NCBI RefSeq assembly: GCF_014204415.1
Contig: NZ_JACHLE010000001.1
Coordinates: 1,777,233-1,841,232 of the forward strand
Direction: 5' to 3'
Origin: Chryseobacterium defluvii
GTDB lineage: Bacteria > Bacteroidota > Bacteroidia > Flavobacteriales > Weeksellaceae
Length of the DNA: 64,000 nucleotides
The notes beneath the pieces are model-generated. The model had not been told where the DNA came from, searched no databases, and saw nothing but the letters and a program-made list of their open reading frames with translations. The position numbers and the translations under genes were made by a program. Positions 27,284-36,046 of this stretch are shown here, piece after piece; within the stretch, counting starts at the first letter, position 1; the number at the start of each line of letters is the position of its first letter.

Positions 27284-27290
27284 AAGTATA

Positions 27291-29615
27291 ATGAAAAGAC
27301 AAATCATTTCCCTAGGATTTTTAATGGTTTCCATATCTCTAAGTGCACAACTGAAGCACACCGAATCAGATACCATTAGAATACAGACTATAGAGGACGT
27401 TAACCTTTACAAAACAGGAAATCCCAACAAGGCCAGGCTATCCTCTGCCAAGTCCAACCTTACGGTAATGGAAACCCCGCAACCGGTTGCCATTGTTACT
27501 CATGAGATCATTGAACAGCAGCAGGCAAAGCAGTTGAGTGATGTTTTACAAAACGTGAACGGGATATACGTTACTTCTTCAAGAGGAAATTCACAGGACA
27601 GTTTCGGGGGCCGTGGTTTTATTTTAGGGAATGATAATATTTTCAAGAACGGAGCCAGAATAAACAGCGGAGTATTCCCTGAAGTGAGCGGTTTGGAAAG
27701 AGTTGAAGTATTAAAAGGGGCTAATGCAATGCTTTATGGAAATACGGCTGCCGGCGGTGTGATCAATATGATCACTAAAAAACCGAAATTTAATTTTGGT
27801 GGAAGCATCGGGTTAAATGGCGGAAGCTGGAATTCATATAAGCCTACGGTAGATATTTACGGACCTCTTTCTAAAAATGTAGCTTTCAGGGTTAACGGAA
27901 CGTATGAATATGCCGAAAGCTTCAGGGATGTGGTACAGTCTGAAAAGTATTATTTCAATCCGTCTTTCCTGTTTAACTTAGGAGAAAAGTCTCAATTGAT
28001 CGTAGAAGCTGATTATCTTAAAAATGATTTTACTCCGGATTTCGGGATCGGTTCTGTAACCAATCCTGATGGCAGCTATATACTGAATAAGAATTTCTTA
28101 CCCAGAAATGCCTTTGTAGGTACTGACTGGCAATTTCAAAATGTAGAGCAGTTGTCTACTAATATTACTTTTAATCACCAGTTCAGTGAGAGATGGATTT
28201 TAAATGCCGTGGCATCTTATCAGAACTATACCCGTGACTATTTTTCCACTGAAAGGGTACAATGGAGTTATGACAATAATAACCGGCTAAACTGGAAAAG
28301 ACCACTCAACAGAACTTACAATGAACAAAATTATACTTCATTACAGGTGAATCTGAATGGAGACTTCAATACCGGAAAAATCAATCATAAGGTCTTATTT
28401 GGTGCTGATGCGGATTACGGGCTGGCTGATGCCTATACTTATTACGATCCTACTATATCCGATCCTAAAAAAGCCACCTATGGAACCTCTTATCTTTATG
28501 GAACCAATGGGAACAGCAATGGCATTCTTTATCTTGATGATCCGTCAACCTGGGCCAGTGGAGCCATACCGCAATCTGCAAGACTTGAACGCACCAGAAT
28601 TCCAACCCGAAGAATTGGGGTATATGCACAGGATTTTTTAAGCCTGACCAAAGAATTTAAGGTTATAGCAGGTTTAAGATGGTCTTATATAGAAAACAGG
28701 GAAACTGAAAAGGTAAACTTCAGGGGCGACAATATAGTTCTGCCAACCAATACAGCCACTTCAGATGTTGCTCTGTCTCCTAAAGTGGGTATCATCTATA
28801 TGCCAAATGATAATTTATCCGTTTTTGCTACTTATACGAACTCTTTCGCAACAAATACGGGTTATACTTCTGATGGAATCGGAACCCTGGATACATCAGG
28901 AACCGGTGCACAGGTTCTAAACAGGGTGAATAATTTACCAAAAGAAGGGATCAGACCAACTACTATTGATCAGTATGAGATCGGGGCTAAGAAAAACTTA
29001 TGGAATAATGCTTTAGCCGTTAACCTTTCTTTATATCAGATCTTGTATAATAACTATTATCAGACTTACTGGTATCAGGATGCCAGCGGAGTGATCCAGA
29101 CCCCGGACGCCAATCTGAAAGAATTTGCCGGAAAAATGAGAAGCCGGGGTGTGGAATTGGATATTACAGGTAATCCTAATGAAAATATTTCCATCATTGC
29201 AGGAGTTTCCTACAATAATTCTGTTTATTTAGATACCCCGGAAAAAGGGTATATTGAAAAGCAAAGACTGGTAAGAACTCCGGCAACGACAGCCAATGCC
29301 TCTGTCTTCTATACATTCACGAATTATATCAAAGGCCTGAAAGTGGGCGCAGGAGTATACTATATAGGTGACAGGATCGCCGGCTGGAATGATACAAAAT
29401 CTACCAATACCAGCAGAAAAGGAGTAAGCAGGATGTTTGAGCTGGAGGATTACACTACCGTTTCGCTTTCTCTTGGATATGAATGGAAGAAATTCTCAAT
29501 TCAGGGAAGAGTGGGTAACCTGCTCGATGTTGTTAACTACAACGTGCATGAAAACTATTCGGTAAATCCTATTACCCCTAGAAATTATTATTTCACACTG
29601 ACCTATAAACTTTAA
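27291..29615 (+). CDS. TonB-dependent siderophore-type receptor
   Basis: Outer-membrane active transporter of 774 residues, probably for a ferric siderophore. A signal peptide (1-20, ending SLSAQ) is followed by a plug domain: TPQPVAIVTHEIIEQQQ (around 61-77), then a central GVFPEVSGLERVEVLKGANAMLYGN (about 127-151) and GGVINMITKKP. From about residue 170 the sequence is a 22-strand barrel, with FATYTNSFATNTGY and a terminal NYYFTLTYKL. There is no carboxypeptidase-like domain and no SusD partner, which argues for iron rather than glycan uptake. A PepSY protein follows after 86 bases. Confidence 0.92.
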   Translation: MKRQIISLGFLMVSISLSAQLKHTESDTIRIQTIEDVNLYKTGNPNKARLSSAKSNLTVMETPQPVAIVTHEIIEQQQAKQLSDVLQNVNGIYVTSSRGNSQDSFGGRGFILGNDNIFKNGARINSGVFPEVSGLERVEVLKGANAMLYGNTAAGGVINMITKKPKFNFGGSIGLNGGSWNSYKPTVDIYGPLSKNVAFRVNGTYEYAESFRDVVQSEKYYFNPSFLFNLGEKSQLIVEADYLKNDFTPDFGIGSVTNPDGSYILNKNFLPRNAFVGTDWQFQNVEQLSTNITFNHQFSERWILNAVASYQNYTRDYFSTERVQWSYDNNNRLNWKRPLNRTYNEQNYTSLQVNLNGDFNTGKINHKVLFGADADYGLADAYTYYDPTISDPKKATYGTSYLYGTNGNSNGILYLDDPSTWASGAIPQSARLERTRIPTRRIGVYAQDFLSLTKEFKVIAGLRWSYIENRETEKVNFRGDNIVLPTNTATSDVALSPKVGIIYMPNDNLSVFATYTNSFATNTGYTSDGIGTLDTSGTGAQVLNRVNNLPKEGIRPTTIDQYEIGAKKNLWNNALAVNLSLYQILYNNYYQTYWYQDASGVIQTPDANLKEFAGKMRSRGVELDITGNPNENISIIAGVSYNNSVYLDTPEKGYIEKQRLVRTPATTANASVFYTFTNYIKGLKVGAGVYYIGDRIAGWNDTKSTNTSRKGVSRMFELEDYTTVSLSLGYEWKKFSIQGRVGNLLDVVNYNVHENYSVNPITPRNYYFTLTYKL

Positions 29616-29643
29616 AAACCTCTCTAATAATAATTTTTCTATA

Positions 29644-29677
29644 AAGTGGAAATTGCTTTTTTAGCAGTTTCCACTTT
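29644..29677 (+). terminator. Terminator after the TonB receptor gene
   Basis: AAGTGGAAATTGCT / AGCAGTTTCCACTT stem around a T-rich loop, 28 bases past the receptor stop and 25 bases before the PepSY gene; it may be partial, allowing read-through. Confidence 0.6.
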
Positions 29678-29701
29678 TGAAATTTAAACCGAACTACTGA
29701 T

Positions 29702-30217
29702 ATGGATAAAATAAAAGACACCCGAAGCTTTATGAGAATCACCCATCGGTATCTGGGATATTTCCTTGCAGGAATTATGGCCGTATATGCGGTAAGCGGT
29801 GTTTTACTCATCTACAGGGATACGGATTTCTTAAAAAAGGAGAAAAAATACGACAAGATTGTTGACAAAAAACTCTCTGAAAAGGAACTGGGCAAAGAAT
29901 TAAAAATAAAAGGTCTTGAAGTGGAGAAAACAGAAGGCAATATGCTGCACTTTAAGCAGGGGGTTTACAATTCAGCTACAGGAGAAGCAAAATATACAAA
30001 AAAAGAGCTCCCTTTCGTTCTGGACAAGATGACTAAGCTACATAAATCTCAATCCAAAGAGCCTCTGTCTCCTTTAAATGCTTTTTTTGGAGTATCTCTG
30101 TTTTTTTTCGTGATTTCAAGCTTTTGGATGTTCAATCCTAAAACCAAAGCTTTCAAACGTGGAATGATATTTACTATTGCCGGGCTGGTGATTTCAATTA
30201 TATTATTGTTCATCTAA
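29702..30217 (+). CDS. PepSY-associated membrane protein
   Basis: Membrane protein of 171 residues. Two helices flank a soluble region: residues 18-36 (YFLAGIMAVYAVSGVLLIY) and 120-166 with two hydrophobic runs (FFGVSLFFFVISSFWMF and IFTIAGLVISIILLF). The N-terminal RITHRYLGYFLAGIMAVYAVSG is typical of PepSY-associated TM proteins, often linked to siderophore receptors and iron reduction. It follows the TonB receptor gene by 86 bases on the same strand, fitting an iron role. Confidence 0.8.
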   Translation: MDKIKDTRSFMRITHRYLGYFLAGIMAVYAVSGVLLIYRDTDFLKKEKKYDKIVDKKLSEKELGKELKIKGLEVEKTEGNMLHFKQGVYNSATGEAKYTKKELPFVLDKMTKLHKSQSKEPLSPLNAFFGVSLFFFVISSFWMFNPKTKAFKRGMIFTIAGLVISIILLFI

Positions 30218-30380
30218 GCACCCCAATACTATTAAATACAATGCAAAAATAATCGAATATCTTTCATTGAGCATTCCGCCCGTCCTGATCAAAATTCACC
30301 TAACAATGAATATTCTGGCACATTTATTGTTTTTTACCTGCTTTACAGATGATAAACATTCAAAATTAAAATTATAAATT

Positions 30381-30971
30381 ATGAAAAAACTAATTTTATC
30401 AGGACTAATGGCAGTCACAGCATTAGCTTCAACAATGAATGCCCAGATTCAAAAAGGCAACTGGCTGGTAGGAAGCAGCCTGGTGACCAGTAATTTTGGA
30501 TTAAACACAGGCGGCGGTTATAATATTGCCTTACAGCCAAAAGGCGCTTACTTTATTAAGGATAATGTAGCTGTCGGAGGATATGTAAACTTAGGGATCA
30601 GCAAAGTGACCAATGGAAGCCCTACAAGATTTGATTATGCTGTAGGCGGTTTAGGACGTTATTATCTATCTCCGGGAGAAAAAGGAGTGGATAATTTACT
30701 AAATCACGGCAGATGGTTCTTTGAAGGAAACGTGGGTATAGGAGGTTCTTCAGTGGAAAACGGGAACTCTACCACAGGTTTGGACTTTGGTGCAGGCCCA
30801 GGGTATTCATACTTCATCACACCTAACATCGGACTTGAAGGACTTGTAAAATACAATGGTGTTACCGGATTTGGCAACGAGGGCCTAACCTCTACTCTTA
30901 CATTCAATGTAGGTTTCAGTATTTATTTACCGACTTCAAAAGCTAAACAGGTGATCAGCGAAGTAAAATAA
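30381..30971 (+). CDS. Outer-membrane beta-barrel protein (8-strand type)
   Basis: Protein of 196 residues with a signal peptide (1-21, ending in TMNAQ). The rest consists of alternating hydrophobic strands such as GNWLVGSSLVTSNFG, YNIALQPKGAYFI and VAVGGYVNLGIS, with a terminal TFNVGFSIYLP strand, as in small porin-like OmpW/OmpX folds. No residue suggests an enzymatic function. It is followed by a strong symmetrical terminator. Confidence 0.85.
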   Translation: MKKLILSGLMAVTALASTMNAQIQKGNWLVGSSLVTSNFGLNTGGGYNIALQPKGAYFIKDNVAVGGYVNLGISKVTNGSPTRFDYAVGGLGRYYLSPGEKGVDNLLNHGRWFFEGNVGIGGSSVENGNSTTGLDFGAGPGYSYFITPNIGLEGLVKYNGVTGFGNEGLTSTLTFNVGFSIYLPTSKAKQVISEVK

Positions 30972-30995
30972 AATCACTTACACTTCATATAGATT

Positions 30996-31027
30996 GAAAG
31001 CGCCCCGAAATATTTCGGGGCGCTTTC
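30996..31027. terminator. Strong bidirectional terminator
   Basis: GAAAGCGCCCCGAA / TTCGGGGCGCTTTC, a perfect 14-base-pair stem with a 4-base loop, between convergent genes ending at 30971 and 31066. Confidence 0.85.
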
Positions 31028-31065
31028 CGTACAAATTAAAACTAAACTATAAAAAATCAAATAAA

Positions 31066-31701
31066 TCACGTATTGGGCTGAGGGGTATATCTCAGATAGG
31101 GCTTGATCTCTGAAACACCTTTTGGAAATATTTTCCTTGCGTCTTCCGTAGATATTGCGGGTGGTATGATTACATCTTCCCCATATTTCCAGTTAACAGG
31201 AGTGGCCACTTTATATGAATCTACCAACTGTAATGAATCCAAAACCCGAAGGATCTCGTCAAAATTCCTTCCGGTTGAAGCCGGATAAGTAATGATCAAT
31301 CTTACTTTTTTCTCAGGATCTATGATCAGCAGTGAACGGACGGTGGCCGTTGCTGAAGCATTCGGATGAATAAAATCATACAGTTCCGAGATCTTTCTGT
31401 CTTTATCTGCAATAATGGGAAACTGCACATTCGTACCCTGAGTTTCATTGATATCTTTTATCCAGTTTTGGTGGTCTTCTACTTCATCCACACTCAGTGC
31501 AATTACTTTTGTATCTCTTTTATCAAATTCGGATTTCAGTTTTGAGGTCAGCCCTAATTCGGTGGTACACACCGGAGTATAATCTGCAGGATGTGAGAAC
31601 AAAATCCCCCAGGAATCTCCCAGGTAACTGTAAAAATCTATATCCCCCGCAGTGGAAACTGCCTGAAAGTTGGGTGCCGTATCTCCTAGTTTTATTGACA
31701 T
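31066..31701 (-). CDS. 1-Cys peroxiredoxin (Prx6 type)
   Basis: Peroxidase of 211 residues that reduces hydroperoxides; cytoplasmic. The peroxidatic motif is HPADYTPVCTTELG, with the cysteine near residue 45. It is the only cysteine in the protein, so there is no resolving cysteine and the enzyme needs an external thiol. The C-terminal extension GEDVIIPPAISTEDARK is characteristic of the Prx6 subfamily. The start is ATG at 31701; the promoter at 31725-31755 contains a palindrome that overlaps the -7 element, suggesting repression or oxidative-stress control. Confidence 0.93.
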   Translation of the reverse strand: MSIKLGDTAPNFQAVSTAGDIDFYSYLGDSWGILFSHPADYTPVCTTELGLTSKLKSEFDKRDTKVIALSVDEVEDHQNWIKDINETQGTNVQFPIIADKDRKISELYDFIHPNASATATVRSLLIIDPEKKVRLIITYPASTGRNFDEILRVLDSLQLVDSYKVATPVNWKYGEDVIIPPAISTEDARKIFPKGVSEIKPYLRYTPQPNT

Positions 31702-31718
31702 TGTATTATCCTTTTATT

Positions 31719-31739
31719 AGTCTACAAATTTAGTAGACT
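31719..31739. promoter_or_regulatory. Palindrome overlapping the peroxiredoxin -7 element (putative operator)
   Basis: AGTCTAC-N7-GTAGACT is a perfect 7-base inverted repeat with a 7-base spacer. The spacer is the -7 element of the promoter on the minus strand, so a bound regulator would block RNA polymerase. Confidence 0.6.
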
Positions 31740-31755
31740 TTTTGAAACTGGCAAA
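31725..31755 (-). promoter_or_regulatory. Bacteroidetes-type promoter of the peroxiredoxin gene
   Basis: On the minus strand TTTG (complement of 31752-31755) is followed by exactly 19 bases and then TAAATTTG (31725-31732), a full match to the TTTG-N19-TAnnTTTG consensus. The start codon at 31701 is 24 bases downstream. Confidence 0.8.
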
Positions 31756-31802
31756 ATTTTTGTAGAAAATTTTATATATTTAACCTAAAATAAAAGAAGT
31801 TG

Positions 31803-32687
31803 ATGCAGAAAAATGGTTTAAACTATATTGATCTTGTCTATAAAGTTTTGGAAAACTGGTATGTAAAATTTGCGGAACTTACCCCAAAATTAATTGTAGG
31901 GGTCTTGGTTTTCTCTTTCTTCCTTATAACGAGTAAATATCTAAGCCAGGTTGCAGTAAAGTTATTTCACAATCTCTTTCCTAAAAGCAAACAGAGTGAG
32001 TCTGTAGTTACTTTAATTTCTATATTCAGGTTCCTGATCATGCTGATGGGAACGTTCATTGCTCTGGAAATTATGGGTTTCAGCGGCTTCCTTTGGAAAT
32101 TTATCGGAAGTCTGGGAGTTGCCGGGGTTATTGCCGGGGTGGCATTAAAGGATCTTGTATCCAGCATATTTTCAGGAATGCTTATCGGCATCGACAAAGC
32201 TTTCAAAGTGGGAGATTATGTCACCATAGGCTCAAATTCCGGAACCGTACAGGAAATTGGCTTTCTTACGACAAAAATAATTACTGATGACGGGAAAAAG
32301 GTGTATATCCCCAATCAGGTTATTTTCAGTGCCCCTTTTTCCAATATTACAGCTTCACCTCAAAGAAGAATTATTTTAAATTTTGAAATTCCTGCAGATC
32401 AGGATATCAATAAGGCTCAAAAGGGAATTCTGGAAGAGATCAAGAAAATGGAAAATACTGACAGGCCGGACGCCATAGAAGTATTGCTTACGGATCTGAA
32501 ACAGGGGGCTTTCAATATCCAGGTGAAATTCTGGATCACCATCGGAGGTAACATGACTCATATAAAAAGCGACGCCTTTATGAAGATTAAACAAAGGCTT
32601 GATAATGACGGCATTCAGCTTGAAACCCCAACCAGCATAAGCATCACCAACGAGGAGAACAATACAGCCGGTAATCAGGATAAATAA
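31803..32687 (+). CDS. Small-conductance mechanosensitive channel (MscS family)
   Basis: Inner-membrane pressure-relief channel of 294 residues. Predicted membrane helices are near residues 22-44 and 72-94, then the pore-lining TM3 (FIGSLGVAGVIAGVALKDLVSSIFSGMLIGIDK), with the Gly/Ala-packed GVAGVIAGVALKD pattern. The beta domain follows with FKVGDYVTIGSNSGTVQEIG and VYIPNQVIFSAPFSN, and a C-terminal alpha-beta cage domain to about residue 275. I choose ATG at 31803 rather than TTG one codon earlier. It lies divergently from the peroxiredoxin gene. Confidence 0.93.
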   Translation: MQKNGLNYIDLVYKVLENWYVKFAELTPKLIVGVLVFSFFLITSKYLSQVAVKLFHNLFPKSKQSESVVTLISIFRFLIMLMGTFIALEIMGFSGFLWKFIGSLGVAGVIAGVALKDLVSSIFSGMLIGIDKAFKVGDYVTIGSNSGTVQEIGFLTTKIITDDGKKVYIPNQVIFSAPFSNITASPQRRIILNFEIPADQDINKAQKGILEEIKKMENTDRPDAIEVLLTDLKQGAFNIQVKFWITIGGNMTHIKSDAFMKIKQRLDNDGIQLETPTSISITNEENNTAGNQDK

Positions 32688-32689
32688 AA

Positions 32690-32717
32690 CAAACCCACTT
32701 CCATAAGTGGGTTTTTA
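32690..32717 (+). terminator. Terminator after the MscS gene
   Basis: AAACCCACTT / AAGTGGGTTT stem with loop CCAT, followed by TTATTG-type T-rich sequence, directly after the stop at 32687. Confidence 0.75.
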
Positions 32718-32723
32718 TTGTAG

Positions 32724-33221
32724 TTATTTTTTATCCTTAGTTTTTAGATCAACATTCTCTTTTTCCTTTGGAATGGCAGCAACAGAATCGTCTTCTATTT
32801 TCATTTCTCCCAATACATAATCATGATTTGGAGGATTAGATGTATCTGTTTCCGAAACTACCACTCCAGTTGTTGTATAGCAACTTTCATCCTTAGGTTT
32901 TGAACAACCTGTCAAAAATAAAATGAAAGAGAATATTGCTAAAGGAATCCCGGAGCTTTGAAATCCAGATGGAACATACTTGAAGAACTTGTTTTTCAAT
33001 TGCTCAGATTGATCCTTTTTCCTGTTTAACTGATGATTATAAAATCTTCCACAGATATTTTCACTTTGCTTTTCTTCAATGATCTCTTGAATTTCCTGAG
33101 GTTGTTTTTGAGTGAAATCAATAACACATTTATTACAAACGGAACAAAATCTCCCCTTTTCCCGAGGAGACATCAGTTCCCAGTTTTCAGAGCAGGGATT
33201 TGGGATGCACAGGTTTCTCAT
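32724..33221 (-). CDS. Membrane protein with an N-terminal Cys-rich motif common in Flavobacteriia
   Basis: Protein of 165 residues of unknown function. The N-terminal 45 residues contain a conserved Cys arrangement, CIPNPCSENWELM followed by GRFCSVCNKCVIDFTQ, which looks like a zinc-ribbon-type element and is seen at the start of many Flavobacteriia proteins with otherwise different C-termini. A single hydrophobic segment near residues 90-106 (IPLAIFSFILFLTGC) follows, then an acidic tail ending in Lys-rich residues. I start at the ATG nine codons inside the longest frame because the longer version lacks homology-like features. Confidence 0.6.
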   Translation of the reverse strand: MRNLCIPNPCSENWELMSPREKGRFCSVCNKCVIDFTQKQPQEIQEIIEEKQSENICGRFYNHQLNRKKDQSEQLKNKFFKYVPSGFQSSGIPLAIFSFILFLTGCSKPKDESCYTTTGVVVSETDTSNPPNHDYVLGEMKIEDDSVAAIPKEKENVDLKTKDKK

Positions 33222-33436
33222 ATTATTTAAGAATAAATTTAACCTCAAAAGTTTTTATAGCACTTTAGTTTATATAAGCTACTTATTAAATGTGCAATGA
33301 AGAGCGCATAAGTCTTTGAAAATCTTTATTGTCTTTCCATGTGATCTTGATTTTTTCAACCTATTAAGCTTTAAAATAACTTATGTGTTTAAAGTGTCTG
33401 AAATAAAAACTTTTGTCATTTTTGTGGTTAAAAAGA

Positions 33437-33464
33437 AAAAACCGTTCCAAAAATGAAACGGTTT
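33437..33464 (-). terminator. Terminator of sucC
   Basis: AAAACCGTTc / gAACGGTTTT stem with an A/T-rich loop 26 bases past the sucC stop; followed on the minus strand by a T-run. Confidence 0.7.
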
Positions 33465-33489
33465 TAAATTTTATATGAAAATCTTAGTC

Positions 33490-34680
33490 TTAAGCTAAAA
33501 CTTCTTTTACTTTGTTGGCTGCCTCTTCTAAAGTAATTGCAGAGTGAACCGGAAGGCCGGACTCATCAATTAACTTCTTAGCTTCAACAGCATTGGTTCC
33601 CTGTAGTCTTACGATCAACGGAACCGGAAGGCTGCCCATAGCTTTGTAAGCATCCACAACTCCCTGAGCCACTCTGTCGCATCTTACGATACCTCCGAAA
33701 ATGTTGATCAGGATCGCTTTTACGTTCGGATCTCTTAAAATGATCCCGAAAGCAGTTTGTACTCTCTGGGCATCTGCTGTACCTCCCACATCAAGGAAGT
33801 TAGCAGGATTACCACCGGATAATTTGATGATATCCATGGTTGCCATTGCAAGACCGGCTCCGTTCACCATACAGGCAACATTTCCGTCCAGTTTCACGAA
33901 GTTAAGGCCTGCTTCACCTGCTTCCACATCCATCGGGTCTTCTTCTCTCGTATCTCTAAGTTCAGCTAAATCCTTGTGACGGAATAAAGAGTTGTCATCT
34001 AAAGTTACTTTAGCGTCTACCGCGATAATTTTGTTATCAGAAGTTTTCAATACCGGGTTGATCTCAAATAAAGAAGCATCAATTCCTGTATAAGCGTTAT
34101 ATAGACTCGTGATGAATTTTGTAAATTCTTTGAAAGCATTTCCTTCAAGACCTAGGTTGAAAGCAATTTTTCTAGCTTGGAAACCCTGTAATCCCAAAGC
34201 AGGATCAATGATCTCTTTGTGGATCAAATGAGGAGTAACTTCAGCCACATGCTCAATATCCATTCCACCTTCTGTAGAATATACTACTGTATTTTTACCT
34301 TCGGCTCTATCTAAAAGAATAGACACATAGAATTCTTTAGTTTCAGATTCTCCCGGATAATATACATCCTCAGCAACCAAAACAGAGTGTACTTTTTTAC
34401 CTTCAGCAGAAGTTTGCGGAGTGATCAGCTGCATTCCGATGATGTTTTGTGCATTTTCTTTAAGTTTATCCATATTTGGAGAAAACTTTACACCACCACC
34501 TTTACCACGTCCACCTGCATGGATCTGTGCTTTTACTACCCAGCCCTGAGCTCCGGTTTCAGCAGTCAGTTTTTCAGCAGCTGCTACGGCTTCGTCTACA
34601 TTATTCGCTACGAAACCACGTTGTATGGCTACTCCGTACTTTGATAAAATCTCTTTTGATTGATACTCGTGAAGATTCAT
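33490..34680 (-). CDS. sucC: Succinate-CoA ligase (ADP-forming) subunit beta
   Basis: Beta subunit of succinyl-CoA synthetase, which links succinyl-CoA hydrolysis to ATP or GTP synthesis in the TCA cycle; 396 residues, the usual length. N-terminal [12 protein letters not shown], the ATP-grasp glycine loop [12 protein letters not shown] (residues 54-65) and the C-terminal ligase part with [15 protein letters not shown] and [15 protein letters not shown] are typical. The alpha-subunit gene sucD is not adjacent, so the two subunits are encoded separately in this genome. It has its own terminator. Confidence 0.97.
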   Translation of the reverse strand: MNLHEYQSKEILSKYGVAIQRGFVANNVDEAVAAAEKLTAETGAQGWVVKAQIHAGGRGKGGGVKFSPNMDKLKENAQNIIGMQLITPQTSAEGKKVHSVLVAEDVYYPGESETKEFYVSILLDRAEGKNTVVYSTEGGMDIEHVAEVTPHLIHKEIIDPALGLQGFQARKIAFNLGLEGNAFKEFTKFITSLYNAYTGIDASLFEINPVLKTSDNKIIAVDAKVTLDDNSLFRHKDLAELRDTREEDPMDVEAGEAGLNFVKLDGNVACMVNGAGLAMATMDIIKLSGGNPANFLDVGGTADAQRVQTAFGIILRDPNVKAILINIFGGIVRCDRVAQGVVDAYKAMGSLPVPLIVRLQGTNAVEAKKLIDESGLPVHSAITLEEAANKVKEVLA

Positions 34681-34926
34681 ATTATTTTTATTATTTTATT
34701 TTAAAATTTAAAGGTTGACAAATTTACTAAAAAGACGCGGAAGTTCAAGTTTATTGACTTAAAAATTAAAAGGGCCTTTCTATTTTTAAAAACATTTTTT
34801 TCAAACCATTAAGATTGCTGAAGATTTTAAGTTCGATTTAGCAAATATCGAAAACATTCAAAGCTTCATTTAACTTCGCGTATGAACATAATTTTTAATG
34901 GATTAAAGACCTTATACGGTTTATAC

Positions 34927-35322
34927 CTACAATTTATTCTTGGCAAAATAAAGGATAAGCATTCCCCAGCTTAAGATCATCAGTAGTCCACCAAGCGGTG
35001 TAATCGGGCCCAGGAATTTCAGGTTCACTCCCCAGTAATCCTGGAAGCTCAGGAAATAGATACTTACGGAAAACAAAATGGTTCCTATGATCATCAGCCA
35101 GGAGATCCATTTTTCGGAGCCCGTTTCAAATCTCAGGATATATCCCGCGATGAGAAGAAAGAATGCGGCGTACATCTGATACCTCACACCTGTTTCAAAG
35201 CTTTCCAGCTTTTCCACGGATAATATTTTTTTAAACGCATGCGCACCGAAGGCTCCAAGAATTACGGATAATAAACCGTAAACAGCCCCCAAAATTAAAG
35301 TAATTGTTTTCATTTTATTCAA
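34927..35322 (-). CDS. DUF423 family membrane protein
   Basis: Integral membrane protein of 131 residues with four hydrophobic helices (around residues 6-24, 47-62, 74-92 and 105-126). The family motif GAVYGLLSVILGAFGAHAFKKIL is at residues 12-34. DUF423 (YgdD-like) function is unknown. The start overlaps the end of the upstream gene by eight bases, so they are co-transcribed. Confidence 0.9.
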   Translation of the reverse strand: MNKMKTITLILGAVYGLLSVILGAFGAHAFKKILSVEKLESFETGVRYQMYAAFFLLIAGYILRFETGSEKWISWLMIIGTILFSVSIYFLSFQDYWGVNLKFLGPITPLGGLLMILSWGMLILYFAKNKL

Positions 35323-36031
35323 ATTTCATTTTTAATGGCAATGCAAACCGGCTTAAGACATTTTCGCCTTTGTATTGTGCCGGAGGATATTTCTTTTTCA
35401 TTGCATACAATGACAAAATTGATACTAAATTAAATTCCTGATCATTCCCTTTAGCCTGTATCTTTTTTAGAGATCCGTCCGTATCCAGAATAAAGGTTAA
35501 TTTCGCTTCCAACATATCATCTCTTTCTACAAAATATGAAGTATCAAAAAAATTTGAAAAATCTTTTCTCATGAGTGCAATATTTTCTATATCAACATAC
35601 ATGTCTTTCTCTTCATCTTTGGTTAATTTGATGATATCATAGTTCTTATACCTCGGATCTTTCTGCAATTTCTGTACATTCACTGTAGAATCTTTAGGAG
35701 AAATGGGAAATTTCCTTCCAATAATCGGAGTTTCTTTTTCTACATTTTCCAGAAGATTTTCTAAATTCTCTATTTTAGTTTTCTGAAAAACCTGTCTTTT
35801 TGATTCGAATTGAGCAAAATCTTGATTGTATTTTTCATTGAGATTTAAATTCTCCCTGTATTTTCTCTTATCATATTTTTTTAAGAATTTATCATGATAT
35901 ACTTGGCAGCTATCATCATATTTACTGTAAATCTGATTTATTTCCTTTTTGATATTGATCTTATCTGTTTGAGCATAACCGCTTGCACTAAATATAATAG
36001 CAATAAGGAGTAAAAATATTTTTTTCATCAA
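35315..36031 (-). CDS. Secreted protein with TonB C-terminal-like tail, unknown function
   Basis: Protein of 238 residues with a signal peptide (1-20, ending in SGYAQ). The middle is charged and coiled-coil-like (residues 50-120, many Lys/Glu). The last 80 residues read LEAKLTFILDTDGSLKKIQAKG and end in MKKKYPPAQYKGENVLSRFALPLKMKFE. That resembles the TonB C-terminal domain in Bacteroidetes energy-transducer-like proteins, but there is no membrane anchor of the TonB type. It overlaps the DUF423 gene downstream. Confidence 0.6.
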   Translation of the reverse strand: MMKKIFLLLIAIIFSASGYAQTDKINIKKEINQIYSKYDDSCQVYHDKFLKKYDKRKYRENLNLNEKYNQDFAQFESKRQVFQKTKIENLENLLENVEKETPIIGRKFPISPKDSTVNVQKLQKDPRYKNYDIIKLTKDEEKDMYVDIENIALMRKDFSNFFDTSYFVERDDMLEAKLTFILDTDGSLKKIQAKGNDQEFNLVSILSLYAMKKKYPPAQYKGENVLSRFALPLKMKFE

Positions 36032-36046
36032 TTGGTCTTTGTTATC

